Shown: piece after piece, positions 1 to 11,211 of the stretch
Position numbering within the stretch: position 1 is the first letter of the stretch
How the letters are laid out: the number at the start of each line of letters is the position of its first letter
Source: Globomyces pollinis-pini
Lineage: Eukaryota; Chytridiomycota; Chytridiomycetes; Rhizophydiales; Globomycetaceae
NCBI GenBank assembly: GCA_025399215.1
Contig: MU621120.1
Coordinates: 39,216-103,215 of the forward strand
Reading direction: 5' to 3'
DNA length: 64,000 nt
Translations under genes and position numbers: made by a program
The notes under the pieces: generated by a model
What the model was told of the DNA's origin: nothing
What the model saw: only the letters and a program-made list of their open reading frames with translations
The model's database searches: none

Positions 1-735
1 CCTGTGATCCCATCTAAAATGTTTGAAAATACGACCGTCTACATTGTCTTGGTTATCGGATTTTTAAGTGGTGTGACTTACATTACACCTACATTCTACA
101 TTCCAACATTCTTCCAGATTGTGAATGGTAAATCGGCTACACAGAGTGGACTACTAAGTATTCCTTTGGTAGTAGGTTTGCTAACTTTTAACGTTGGATC
201 TGGTCATTTGATTGCACGGTATGGAAATTACAAGTATTTGTTCTTTATTGGCCCTGTCATTGTGATCTGTGGGGAATATTTACTATCAACTATGGACGTG
301 TCTTCTTCAAGTTTAATACAGAGTGTCTATCTTTTGATCACTGGGATCGGGTTTGGCTGTTACATATCACAAAGAACATTTGCTATACAATCATCAGTTT
401 CTAAAGAAAATTTGGCTGTTGCTACTTCAATGGTGAATTTTGTTCATTTCTTGGGTGGTACAATAGGAATTGCAATAGGAGGGGCAGTCTTTAATAATTC
501 TCTAAAGATTAAACTTGGGGACGAGCTAGCCCAGACAGTATTTAAGGATCTTGAATCGGTTGATACTTTACCAAACTCTCAATTTGTTCTCACCAAGATT
601 GCAGAATCCCTTGGTTCAACGTACTTTGCACCAATTTTTGCTGCATTTCTCTCTCTGATATGTGCTACCTTTATGAAAGAATACAAGAAGCCTCTAGTTA
701 AGGAAACAAAAACAACTCCTACAGGTGAGGTTTAA
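1..735 (+). CDS. MFS drug:H+ antiporter (DHA2, 14-TM type), C-terminal part
   Basis: The reading frame is open from the first base to the TAA at 733-735, so the N-terminal half lies outside the window. The visible 240 or so residues hold about five hydrophobic segments and end in a short charged tail. The run TQSGLLSIPLVVGLL followed by a Gly-rich helix and the late GGTIGIAIGG motif are typical of the second half of DHA2 exporters, which move drugs or metabolites out of the cell in exchange for protons at the plasma or vacuolar membrane. The substrate cannot be inferred. No intron is needed in this part. Confidence 0.85.
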   Translation, partial: PVIPSKMFENTTVYIVLVIGFLSGVTYITPTFYIPTFFQIVNGKSATQSGLLSIPLVVGLLTFNVGSGHLIARYGNYKYLFFIGPVIVICGEYLLSTMDVSSSSLIQSVYLLITGIGFGCYISQRTFAIQSSVSKENLAVATSMVNFVHFLGGTIGIAIGGAVFNNSLKIKLGDELAQTVFKDLESVDTLPNSQFVLTKIAESLGSTYFAPIFAAFLSLICATFMKEYKKPLVKETKTTPTGEV

Positions 736-922
736 TAATAAAAATCTTAAAAAATAAACTAATTTTAAAAGTGCTTCATACACTGTTATTTAAGGAAAGC
801 CCTATTTAGAGGACTTAAGAATACTGGCCCTTTTTCCTCAACTAGCATTGAATTAAATGCAGAAAGTATAATTCCAATAATGAAGTTTATTACAGACCTA
901 TTGCAATAATGAATCCACTTGA

Positions 923-1513
923 TTATTCATCGTCTTCTTCAGCATCACCTCCGGCAGCGGCAGCTCTCTTACGCTTAACACGTCCAGCACGACCACCACC
1001 GTATGGGGAGGTAAGAGCGAAATCAATGTGCTTTTGAGAATCGAGACGAACAATGAAACTTGGGATATCTACGATTTGCTTTCCAACACTATATAATTAA
1101 ACAAATAAGACATACCGAATGTGACGTTGACGGATCAAGACACGAGCATGATGAATAGATTTAGCTAATCCCAACTTGAAAACTTGAGTTTGAAGTCTAC
1201 GTTCTAATAAATCTTCAATTTTGAGACCAAGGACATAATCCAATTTAGCCTTATCTTCGTCCAAGATTCCAGTTCTAATCAAACGACGGAGAAGGGCATT
1301 TCCTTCGAAAAGACGACGAGGGTCTTTGGAGTCAAGAGTCAACAATTGACGAGCAGCACGACGAAGGTTGGAAAGGGTGAAAGCGACTCTCCAAATTTCA
1401 TGTTTGTTCTTAAGACCGTATTCACCGGCCAATTTCAATTCAGCATCAAGACGTTCGGCACCGAAAGCACGACGTGGAACTTTGTAAGTTTTACTGCAGT
1501 TGACTTTAGGCAT
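923..1513 (-). CDS. RPS9: 40S ribosomal protein uS4 (S9)
   Basis: Small-subunit ribosomal protein that binds 18S rRNA at the 5' domain and helps decoding accuracy. The ATG is at 1511-1513. Exons are 1116-1513 and 923-1088, separated by a 27-nt intron (1089-1115) that starts GTATGT and ends TATAG. After splicing the strongly conserved RHIRVGKQIV stretch of the S4 RNA-binding domain is restored, and the protein ends in an acidic GGDAEEDDE tail. The N-terminus [15 protein letters not shown] is normal for eukaryotic uS4. About 187 residues, the usual length. It is transcribed away from RPL21, and the two share a 110-bp upstream region, a natural arrangement for co-regulated ribosomal genes. Confidence 0.97.
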
Positions 1514-1623
1514 AATGTAAAGAAAATAATTTCTTTTTTTTTTCGATAACTGGGACTTGAAATCCTCCGAGGTGGCTTGAGCTTTTTTTCTTTTTTTTCT
1601 GGGAAACCCTCTTTACTTTTCAA

Positions 1624-2207
1624 ATGCCAAACTCCTTCGGTAAGTTCATAAAACTGTTACTATGAATTCTATTATTAATACCATCTTCAAAGCTGTAATC
1701 TCATTCTATAGGTCTTCGCGCTCGTACCCGTCATTTGTTCTCTAGAGACTTCCGTCAAAAGGGTCCTATTAAGTTGTCTACTTATATGAAGACCTACAAG
1801 GTCGGTGATATCGTAGACATCAAGGCCAACGGTGCTATCCACAAGGGTATGCCACACAAATATTACCATGGGTATCATTCAACTTTGTTCTAACTAGTAG
1901 TAAAACTGGAATCATTTACAACGTCACCAAATCCTCCGTTGGTATCATTGTTCACAAAATCGTTGGATCCCGTTATATGGAAAAGCGTGTTAACATCCGT
2001 GTTGAACACATCAAACACTCCAACTGTCGTCTTGAATTCTTAGAACGTGTTAAAACTAACAGAGCCAAGAAGGAAGAAGCCAAGAAGAACGGAGAACCTT
2101 TCAACTTGAAACGTATCCCAGTTGGTCCTCGTCCAGCTCACACTGTTGCTGTTGGTGACAACACTCCAATCACTATCAGCCCTGTTCCTTACGAAGCCTT
2201 GATTTAA
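1624..2207 (+). CDS. RPL21: 60S ribosomal protein eL21
   Basis: Large-subunit ribosomal protein. Three exons: 1624-1639, 1712-1871 and 1901-2207, giving 160 residues. Exon 1 codes only MPNSF plus one base. Intron 1 is 72 nt, longer than most here; intron 2 is 29 nt (1872-1900) with a CTAACTAGTAG 3' end. The spliced product has the family landmarks [35 protein letters not shown] and [11 protein letters not shown] (second intron inside the YHG/KTG junction). Head-to-head with RPS9. Its first intron has no internal AG|GT junction, so it is treated as one intron. Confidence 0.96.
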
Positions 2208-2473
2208 GTTGATTTTGGTTATATAAAATGTGTGGCATAATCATTCTATAATCTATTTTATGATCCTTTTAGACTTGTTTTATCCAAGTGCTTTTACTTT
2301 TGAGAATGTTGAACCAAGCGTTATAACAAACGCTTCAGTGGTCGTCTCTTTTTAAAGCTTAATCTCTTAAATACAATTGTTTCTTTTTGGAACATTGTAT
2401 GTGTCCTAATGTACAAAGGCAATGATATATCAATTATACTTGTAGATGCAAAATTAAGTAGAGAAAATGTACT

Positions 2474-4034
2474 TTATTCTTCTTTTACTTCCGATTTCAA
2501 ACCTGACTTGAAATTCCTTTGACTATTATTTCCATACAAACTTATATCAAACCATTGGTTTGGATGGCCAATTGGCTCCATCAACATGAACGACCCATCA
2601 CTATTCTTCACCAAAGCATCAGTGGATTGTTCTTTTTGAACTAAATTAGGATCTAACGCTTTTGCGCGTGTCAATTCAAACAAACGAGTGCAAGCCAATT
2701 GGTAATGACCATCTTTCGCTTTCTGAGAAACTTCTTGAACAGCTTGAGGTTCAAGATTCAAGTTCTGAAGCATATCTGATAAATTTTCTTGAGAGAATTG
2801 ACGGAATGGACATCCGTGAGTCTCACCCGGACCTGGAATCGATTGTATCACTTTTAAGCAAGAGTAAGGAGTATAATTTGTTCGTTTTCCTTCCATACCT
2901 AACAAAATAAACTCTAGTTTATAAATTACCATAATTATATCTGATATTATATCCGTAACCTTTCTTGTTAAATTCATCATCATTCATTTTATTGAACGAT
3001 CTTCTCCAAAAGATTAAGGCTTCATCTAAAGACAATCCAATGCCTTTCAAAAACAACCCAAAATGAATTCTTCCGGTATGTTTTAAATGAGAATCCGTCA
3101 ACAATTTTGAGTACAGATTATTCATACAAGGAGGGAAATGAGCAGACAATGCCTTGATATCTTCTGCTTTAATATCTTGACTTTGATTATCAAAAGCATG
3201 ATATTCTTTTGATAAAGATTGTTTAGCTAATGATTCGACAATAGGTAAAATTCGATCTTCTTCATCCAATCTTGGTAATACTTTTAAAGTATCATTCAAA
3301 GCAATCTGTAATTGATCTTTAAACTGTTGTAATAATAAAACCAATCGATCAGTTGTAGATAAGATTCCGAATCCATTGATCAGTAAGATATTACGTTTTG
3401 ATACTAAATCAATAACTTTTTCGAATTCCACTTTAATGAATGATTTTTGATCTCCATAGATTGAACGAATATCTTGTAAACATTTTTGTTTTGTAACAGT
3501 ACTTTTATCATTTAATGATTGACAATAGAAATCAATTAATTGATCGAGAGATAATTCATTGAAAGTCAATTTTTTCAATTCAAAGAATTGATCTTTTTCA
3601 GGTTTAGTTAATTTTTGATAACGTAATTTGAATAGTAAAGTTTCATGTTTGATGAACCATTGTTGAAGTTCTGGAGTTTTACAATAAGCTAAACGTAAGA
3701 TGAAATGAGATAAATGATCCTTGTATCTTTGTTGAAATATTTGATTTGCACCTATTAAATTAATGGAATCATTTCGTTTTAGATCCAAATATTTGATCAT
3801 GATTGGTTCAATTAAATTTCCCATATCTACATCATTTTTTGTTCTTAATTTTGAAGAATCAATAGCAAGTAATACTTTTAATCTATCCAAAGCAAAAGTT
3901 TCAAATTCTTGTAATGTTACTTGTTGAATTGGTGGAATTGTATAAAAGTTTAATGGTAAAGGATATTGTTCTAATCGGGAATCGAACTTGGTCAGATTGA
4001 TTGATTGTGATTTTGGATTGGATTGTTTCTGCAT
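2474..4034 (-). CDS. PRI2: DNA primase large subunit
   Basis: Regulatory subunit of the primase-polymerase alpha complex; it helps make RNA primers for replication in the nucleus. Exons 2930-4034 and 2474-2898 are joined across a 31-nt intron (2899-2929) and give 509 residues, a normal length. The C-terminal iron-sulfur domain is visible: four cysteines in PPCMN, YSCLK, HGCPFR and LACTR match the 4Fe-4S ligands of the family. The intron falls at NYG|MEGKR, just before the second of these cysteines. The N-terminal part shows the usual DRLKVL helix region. Continuous frame and conserved ligands argue that the gene is active. Confidence 0.95.
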
Positions 4035-4181
4035 TTTATTTTAAAGAATTTTTTGAATTGCTGGATTCCTATACAATGTTTTGTCCGAATGAAAATGAAT
4101 TTGGATTCTAATGAACCTTAACAAAGGAGGGATAGACAAATGAATGATGATTGAATTACTTTTATTTACTTTGAATCTATT

Positions 4182-5329
4182 TCATACATTTCGTGATAAA
4201 GACAATCGAGGTTCTTCAAACGGGATAAACACGGGTCTATGATTAGATCTTTCCAAGCTAAATGACCGACTTTGCATACTAATGCTAGTGGTCGGTTCTA
4301 TATTAAATGAAAAATCCCAGTTAAGATTTGGTACACTATAATTGTCTCCTGTTGTTATTATCTTCTCTTTTGGTTGTGTAGGTAAAAGTAGTAACATTGA
4401 AAGACAAAACCTTTTCATCCTACTCTCTCCTATTTCCATTGGTTGTGAAAGTGCATTTTGAAAAACTAAAGCATGAAAATATCCTCTTGAATAGATAGCA
4501 TAGTTGAAATATCGGTACGCGTAATCCCAATGTCCTGGTAATCGAGCACCTAAATGATACACTATTGGAGGTGTCCAAGTCAAAAATGAAACCAGCACAA
4601 AACCAAGTAATAGTTTTAACAAGAAGGAGTCTATTTGAAATGGTAGAATAGAATCTTTATCCTTTCTAACAGATGGCCATAATATTGAGATCACTGCATA
4701 GTAACAAGCGAAACTACCAGCCATCAAAACCAAAATAACTATACTTCTTGCTTTCGTACATCTATCGATATATCCATCTATAAATTCACAGCTAACGATT
4801 AGTCAATCAGGCAACTTACGTAAGTGGATCTTCCTCGATTTTAAACGCAGCTAAGGGCAGATAAAAGAAGAAAAATGGTGTTATATAGCTTATATAAGAC
4901 AAATAGCGATATCTAGCAACTTTTGAAACCAGTCCCTAATATTTAATCGTTGAATGTAAATACATGCAATACAAAAATGAAAAAGACATGAAATGCTAAT
5001 GCAAAGTCCCAAGATATAGAACTAATAGATAGCCAAGTATCTGCCAAAAACGTTGTTTTATCAAAGGGAATGGTGGGGTCGAATGGTCTATAAATTGGAG
5101 GACTTGGTTTAAATTGAAAATTATCAGCGTATTTCAATTGTAATATTGATTGTAAGATAGCAACAAAGGCAGTATTGAATAAAATAACTCCTAATGCATT
5201 TGCTAGAATTCGTTCAACAAAGCATCTCTAAGGTATTAAATGGCAAGAACCAATTACCTGAAAAAGCCAAAAAGCACCATAGAGAGACAAAACGGGAAAT
5301 ATTAACAGAGTGATATTGTCTAATGCCAT
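4182..5329 (-). CDS. Seven-transmembrane (GPCR-like) protein, spliced member
   Basis: Four exons (5259-5329, 4964-5228, 4820-4935, 4182-4791) separated by introns of 30, 28 and 28 nt give 353 residues. About seven hydrophobic segments are seen, then a cytosolic tail of about 100 residues rich in Ser, Thr and Arg. The segment SRGYFHAL at the end of the last membrane helix matches SRGYIHAL in the tandem paralogues downstream, so this is a distant relative of them. The tail ends with several basic Ser motifs that could be phosphorylated. The family resembles class E / cAMP-receptor-like GPCRs in general layout, but this is an inference from hydropathy and not from a diagnostic motif. Ligand unknown. 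Confidence 0.75.
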
Positions 5330-5793
5330 GGGTATCTAAATATTGTTTAAATTTTAATTCGTAAAGGGCAATGCTTCAAGTCTTGTGTTGTGTTCAACAC
5401 TTCTATCGGGGTCCAGTTGAGAAGGATAATATTCCTACAAACTGATGTCAAACTAGTGAATTGAACTATCCAATAAGAAGAGAATGAGTACATTTAAAGC
5501 TCTGTAATGCCTATCGATTTCCTGTAGTTTAATTCATTCTTTTGTTGTTTTTGGGTGTTCTTTGGTTTCATTTACAGTACGACAGATTCCGAATTGGGAG
5601 TGACAACCACCTGAAGTCCATAAGGATATAGTATGTCTATCAATTAGGAAGGCATGACCTTCATACTTTACAATCTAGTTGGTATGAAAAAGATCTTGTT
5701 TGGAAAGTCCCTTGATTGTCCCTGAAGTACCCATGATTTAGTCAGGGAACTACTATAAATCATCTTCTCTTCATTTGTACTTGTTATTTATCA
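5330..5793. other. Intergenic region between divergent 7TM genes
   Basis: 464 bp between the start of the minus-strand 7TM gene and the first plus-strand one. No ORF or RNA gene was recognised. It must hold both promoters. A Pro/Cys-poor AT-rich stretch with CTATAAATC lies 40 bp before the 5794 start codon and may be a TATA element. Confidence 0.5.
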
Positions 5794-6789
5794 ATGTCTG
5801 GGTTGACGATGGTTATGTTGGATATTACCTTTGCTACTCTTGGGAGTGTAGGTGCCATTTGGGTTATTAGACAATTCGTAACTGGAAAGCAAATGCTGCA
5901 GAATTTACCTGGACTATTGATTACCACCATTGCTTGTACAGACTTGGTCAATTGTCTTCCTTACTATATCGATTTTCTATCCAGAACAGGTTGGATACGT
6001 CAAGTGTTTACTTACCTCAATACTGACTTTTGGTTCCTCTTCTCTTGGGCTACCTTAACTTGCTGTTTATTGGGTATTGCACTAGCTTTCAACACACTAT
6101 TGATTCTAAAGTACCATGCAACTATACAAGGATTAGAAAAATGGAAATGGGTAGTCGTGCTCTCAATGGTACTCTTACCAATTCTAATTTACTTTTTACC
6201 CCTCAGAATGGCCTTTATGACCCCAATATTCAACGATTCACAGCTTATTAGGACGTGTCATGCTTCCGCATTTATATGCACAGTCGCGGATCATCTTCTC
6301 TTTATATTTATATGTTTTACTATGCTGACATGTATTGGAGCGTACCTCACAATCTATTATACATTACAGAAATCACATCAAGATATTCGAGCAAGGGATC
6401 AGAGTATCTATTCGTTACGCAAACTCATCATGATATACTGTATATTTGAAATCATTACTTGGGCACCATGGATTATTCAATATATTATCATGTATTGGGG
6501 TCCAATTAAATGGGCTATTCCTGCTTTCATATCAGATTATGTCACAACACCATCAAGAGGGTATATTCATGCTTTGGGCGTTGTTTGTGCTAATCGGGCT
6601 TTATCAAGAGCTAAGCGGCCATGGTATACAATCTTTTGGTTTGATGTTGGAAGACCTAAAGACGTTGAAACATTGGATTCTCAATCAGACACTCCAACAC
6701 CCGTTTTTGATTTCACTTTCGATGATAATGATTACTTTGAATCTAAAGGTACTGTGTCTAAATTAGATTCAATGGTGTCTAAAATATAA
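5794..6789 (+). CDS. Seven-transmembrane (GPCR-like) protein, tandem copy 1
   Basis: Single-exon gene of 331 residues. TM1 starts at once (MVMLDITFATLGSVGAIWV), followed by the family signature GKQMLQNLPGLL and a TDL motif in TM2, WATLTCC in TM3, GLEKWKWVV before TM4, LRKLIMIYCIFE in TM6 and SRGYIHALGVVCANRA at the end of TM7. A short Thr/Asp-rich tail follows. The same landmarks occur in the next two genes in the same order, showing a tandem family. Layout is like cAMP-receptor-like or other small GPCRs; a G-protein link is inferred only. Unlike the gene at 4182-5329 it has no intron. Confidence 0.8.
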   Translation: MSGLTMVMLDITFATLGSVGAIWVIRQFVTGKQMLQNLPGLLITTIACTDLVNCLPYYIDFLSRTGWIRQVFTYLNTDFWFLFSWATLTCCLLGIALAFNTLLILKYHATIQGLEKWKWVVVLSMVLLPILIYFLPLRMAFMTPIFNDSQLIRTCHASAFICTVADHLLFIFICFTMLTCIGAYLTIYYTLQKSHQDIRARDQSIYSLRKLIMIYCIFEIITWAPWIIQYIIMYWGPIKWAIPAFISDYVTTPSRGYIHALGVVCANRALSRAKRPWYTIFWFDVGRPKDVETLDSQSDTPTPVFDFTFDDNDYFESKGTVSKLDSMVSKI

Positions 6790-7027
6790 GCTTTTCTTTA
6801 CAATAAACATACATGGGTTACTAATTATTATATCCTCTTTAAGATGAACGCTTATTATATCCTCTTTGAGATGAACGGGACCTCCAATCCATTATACTGT
6901 CATGCTTTGTCTTCATCATTATCATGAGAAGCCAATATTTTTTCCCAACAAGCCCAAAAAAACTGGTAAGTTCAAAGGGACCTTGAATAGATATTTTTCT
7001 AATCAAAAGTTACATCAACAGAAACCA

Positions 7028-8014
7028 ATGATTGTTGTATATGTTCTTAGTATCCTGTCCAGTATATTAGGCATCATGGGAAGTGTTTGGGTGATGATAC
7101 AATTTATGACAGGCAAACAAATGCTCAGAAATTTACCTGGACTATTAATTTTTGCAATTTCTTGGACAGATTTGCTCAATTCATTTTACTACTTTATTTA
7201 TGGAATTCTGGATCTTACACTTGGAGATTTTCAATTTTGGAGATTCTTGGAACTCCTGTTTCCTTGGGCAACCATCAGTGGTTGTTTTCTTGGAATGATT
7301 TTATCTTTTAATACGCTTCTGGTTATTCATTATCAAGCAACCGTTCACGGTTTGGAAAAGTGGAAATGGGTCGTGATTATCATTGTTGTTTTGTTACCCA
7401 GTGTACTCTATTTCTTACCATTACAATTAACCTATGATACACCTTATTTTTCATTAGATGTGTATCAGAATGATTGTAAATGGAATAATGATTACCTTTG
7501 TTGGATTATGGATGTTGACAACCTCCTCTTATTGTTAGTATCTTTAGCAATGCTTCTATCTTTGGCTTCATATTTGAAAATTTATTCATTACTTGGAAAA
7601 CAAGATTTACAAACAGATTTATTAAGGAATCCAAAAGAATATGCAATCAAAAGATTAATCATGATCTACTGCCTTTTTCAAATAATCATTTGGTTGCCTT
7701 TTCTACTGGTAAGAATTGCAAGTAGATTTATGCCCGTTGAAACGTTACCTATATTTTTTACAATTGATCTGATATTGATCCCCGCAAGAGGTTATTTACA
7801 TGCATTAGGAGTGGTCTGTGCAAGTAGGGTGGTCGCCAATTGCCAAAAACCTATGATGTATATGTTTTTTCTAGATATGAACCATGTAATGGATAAACCA
7901 ACAAGTAGTTTTTCGATTACAACATTACGTCCTACTTGGAATATCACACTGGATAGGACTGACATTGAAATGCTAAGTTCGGATATTAACTCCTCAACAT
8001 TTACTAAATCCTAA
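7028..8014 (+). CDS. Seven-transmembrane (GPCR-like) protein, tandem copy 2
   Basis: Single exon, 328 residues when started at the ATG at 7028. An in-frame ATG at 6902 would add 42 polar residues not present in the paralogues, so the downstream start is preferred; it gives TM1 at the same place as in copies 1 and 3. Family motifs are present: GKQMLRNLPGLL, SWTDLLN, GLEKWKWVV, RLIMIYCLFQ and ARGYLHALGVVCA. The tail has the WNITLDRTD segment that is also seen (as WDFTFD) in the other copies, so it may be a conserved docking or sorting signal. Confidence 0.8.
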   Translation: MIVVYVLSILSSILGIMGSVWVMIQFMTGKQMLRNLPGLLIFAISWTDLLNSFYYFIYGILDLTLGDFQFWRFLELLFPWATISGCFLGMILSFNTLLVIHYQATVHGLEKWKWVVIIIVVLLPSVLYFLPLQLTYDTPYFSLDVYQNDCKWNNDYLCWIMDVDNLLLLLVSLAMLLSLASYLKIYSLLGKQDLQTDLLRNPKEYAIKRLIMIYCLFQIIIWLPFLLVRIASRFMPVETLPIFFTIDLILIPARGYLHALGVVCASRVVANCQKPMMYMFFLDMNHVMDKPTSSFSITTLRPTWNITLDRTDIEMLSSDINSSTFTKS

Positions 8015-8227
8015 TGTATGCACACAAAACTGTACTCTTCTAATATATTTATACTCCATCTATTTGTACCTCCAACTACAGTAAATTAAGTTTCAAGTCC
8101 AATACATTTCTTATTGAGGATCACTGACATTCTTTGTGATACTTTCGTCAGTTCCCTACCTTGACAGGGACCTTCATATATGAATCAAAGCACAACTCCA
8201 TTTTACTTTCAATAGATTACTTCCACT

Positions 8228-9211
8228 ATGCTTCTGGTCTCCATTACTGAATTTGTTTTTTCCATCATTGGTACAATTGGAAGTGTTTGGGTACTAGCAC
8301 AATTTCTCAAAGGAAAACAAATACTACGAAACTTTCCAGGTTTACTTATTTTTGGAATAGCTTGGACAGACTTGTTAACGACGATACCCTACTTTGTTGA
8401 CTCTTTATGTTATTTTACTGGAACAACAGAACAGTTTTTACAATTCAATTACCGAATTTGGTTTTTATTTCCTTGGTCAACTATTAGCTGCTGTTGTCTT
8501 GGAATTGCTTTAGCTTTTAATACGTTTATGGTTGTTCGATTTTTAGCCACCATTCAAGGTGTTGGAATTGGAAAATGGTTCTTACTCGTATTGATATTCT
8601 TGTTACCTATACTGATTTATTTCTTACCTCTCAGCTTGATTTATGGTGTACCATTGTTTTCTATTGCAATCGATCCAGAATATTGTAGAATTCAGAGTAC
8701 ATTCATCTGTGCAATCTCTTCACATTTATTATTCTATTATGTGATTATTGCTTTATGTATCTGTTTAGGGGCTTATTTATCAATCTACTTTTCATTCAAG
8801 ATACATAGAAACTATCACGATGCTGCAAGTAAAAGTCAATACGCTCTTCGAAATTTAATCATGATCTATTGTCTTTTTCAAATGATCGTTTGGGTACCGT
8901 ATATTGTATCTCGAATTGGATTTTATTGGGGACCGAAAGATTTATTATCCTTTTTCAGTTTTGTAGATTGTATATTTGTACCAGCTAGAGGTTATATCCA
9001 TGCTTTGGGTGTTGTATGTGCGAATAGAGCAATATCAAATCATGATAAACCTTTTAGAACAATCTTTTGTTTAGAACTTTGTGGTTCTTTCAAAGATAAA
9101 CAGGACTCGATAAAGTCGGAATCTACGATTAGACCAAGTTGGGACTTTACGTTTGATGGAGTTGATTTTCAAGAACCTTCAACTTCAATGTTGGTACCAG
9201 AAAAAGCTTGA
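8228..9211 (+). CDS. Seven-transmembrane (GPCR-like) protein, tandem copy 3
   Basis: Single exon, 327 residues. Same motif order as the two genes upstream: GKQILRNFPGLL, AWTDLL, FPWSTISCC, GIGKWF, NLIMIYCLFQ and ARGYIHALGVVCANRA, then a tail ending in a WDFTFDG box. The three copies lie head to tail with 200-250 bp spacers, each with its own start and stop, which points to repeated local duplication of an intronless ancestor. No sign of decay is seen in any copy. Confidence 0.8.
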   Translation: MLLVSITEFVFSIIGTIGSVWVLAQFLKGKQILRNFPGLLIFGIAWTDLLTTIPYFVDSLCYFTGTTEQFLQFNYRIWFLFPWSTISCCCLGIALAFNTFMVVRFLATIQGVGIGKWFLLVLIFLLPILIYFLPLSLIYGVPLFSIAIDPEYCRIQSTFICAISSHLLFYYVIIALCICLGAYLSIYFSFKIHRNYHDAASKSQYALRNLIMIYCLFQMIVWVPYIVSRIGFYWGPKDLLSFFSFVDCIFVPARGYIHALGVVCANRAISNHDKPFRTIFCLELCGSFKDKQDSIKSESTIRPSWDFTFDGVDFQEPSTSMLVPEKA

Positions 9212-9282
9212 ATAGAAAGACCTTTGGACTTTAAATCATATCATTGTAATATATATATATTAACCTTCAACACTGTTATTTA

Positions 9283-10862
9283 CTAAGGTATCTTTAAATT
9301 TTCTTCTTTATCATTCTCTAATAATGTTGTAAACGATTTCTGTTGATGGTTCTGAGCAACATCTAGAAACGTGTAATTTAAAACGAATTGGCAAATCAGA
9401 TAGCCAAGCAATCCCATCCAACCACGTATACTATTAAAAATAATCCATTCAGATATAGGACCAATAGTATCTGAATGTACCAGATTATCCAACACAAACA
9501 TCCAATTGGGCATACCAAAAGAACCACCATATTCACTTGTTTGTGATAAATTTAGATTGACATCAACTAAAAGAATCAATTATATAGTAAATCATTTACT
9601 GTAGATCATCACTACTGTTGATAAATAACTACAAAAAGAAACTAAGGTTAAAAATTGTTGATGAATTACATATACAAGACATCCAACTCAATAGAAATCG
9701 GATAATATTGTCGCGAGTATAGGACACAGAAGGATCACGTCCTTTTTCCAATAAACGTAAACTACCAATCACATTAATTAACGACATGAGTTGGAAAAAA
9801 TAACTGAAACTACTTGCATAAGTGGAATAATACATGATAAATGAGAATAAATTGAAATGGTCGTATGATTGATTTCCAACTGAACTATCTGGTTGAATGA
9901 ATAGAACGGTTTGATTAATGAATAGTTCATTGATCTCTAATACTGGAACTTGTTGGTTTGACAAGATTGAATATGCATTTGTTGGTAAGAGAAGTAATGT
10001 AAGTAAACACATTCCAGCATATAACGCTTGACAAAATCGATATAACGGTGTGAACTTGTTTGTATATGACTAAGTACCATTAATAATTGCTTATTAATTA
10101 CATGTATAAATTGTGCTACTTTAGTTTCCCAAGTTAAACCTAATGGTTTCTCACCAATGGTTGTATACTTCGTATTCAAGTGATTGATTTGTTTATAATT
10201 CAAACCATCTGTCGAGGATTTTAATTGGAAATGGGTTACCTGGTACAAAAATGACTTCAATATCATTCTCTGGTTTCGGGAGTATTTCTTGATAGCTTGG
10301 AACTCCAAACAGATTTGGGTTAGATTCTTGTTGTAATATGGGACGTTTAGAATCTTCTAATTCATCATTTTGTATTGATAGATCATCAACGTTGTCTATG
10401 AAATCCTCTGCAGCTAAAGTGATTTTTTCCCCTTTAAATAAATATTTATTCACTTTTTATAGTACCTGTTGTAGGTGATTTTAGTTCAATCTTGTTTGAT
10501 TTTTTCTTGTCAGGTTTGGAACTTGAAGTTCTACTGACACTTCGTTTCGATTTACGTGGACTTTTAGCCTTTTCAATTTGAATTTCAGTATCAGAATTCT
10601 TTTCAGTTCTTCTTTTTGATTGTTGTCGGTGAATCGTCTTTGGGGTTGAACCTTCATTATCTATTTGAATGAGATTTTTTTGTTTGTTACCACTACTCGT
10701 GTTTGAAGTTGTTTCTGCGTTCAATTAAAATAATTTCTTACTGTCAATGTTCTGATCTGTTTCCTTGATAGTGGTTCGCGTTGATTTGATTCGGCTGGAA
10801 CCTCTACTTAGCGATTGAGAGCTACTTCTACTTGGCTTTGGTGGTTTATCAAATTGTGACAT
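9283..10862 (-). CDS. Multi-pass membrane protein with basic Ser-rich N-terminus
   Basis: Not recognised as a known family. Seven exons (10742-10862, 10466-10714, 10240-10431, 10102-10208, 9670-10069, 9600-9641, 9283-9566) with introns of 27, 34, 31, 32, 28 and 33 nt join in frame to 464 residues. The first 120 residues are rich in Ser, Arg, Lys and Pro and look disordered. About four or five hydrophobic segments follow, from residue 220 on, with a polar loop of about 50 residues after the first. Exon 6 is only 42 nt. The 34-nt intron (10432-10465) ends in AAAG instead of TAG and is the least certain boundary. Its position beside the 7TM array may be chance. Confidence 0.6.
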
Positions 10863-11211
10863 GAAAGTAAAAAAAACACGTCAACACTTGATGTAAGTAT
10901 TGATAAGTTTAATGATATTATTGAATATCACATCAATTACATGTAATTAACCCTAATCAAAAGATAATACAGACACATTCTACATTGTATAGTATAAAAA
11001 CGCGTCGTATTCTTACTCAAACTACCTTCCAGTATCACAAACAAGAAAATGGACTCTCTGATTCTTGTGTAAACCTTTCCGCTCGGGCTATTAGTTTATT
11101 TTTTTTTATGATTGGCATGAGACGGAATTCATGTGACTTCAATGTGACATTTTTGCGTGATGAAAATCAAAGAACAGGATCTGAATTTTTATTCAAAAAA
11201 ATAATAAATTG

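Noticed and set aside
1640..1711. RPL21 first intron as a snoRNA host or tandem intron block
   Set aside because: No C/D or H/ACA boxes and no internal AG|GT junction.
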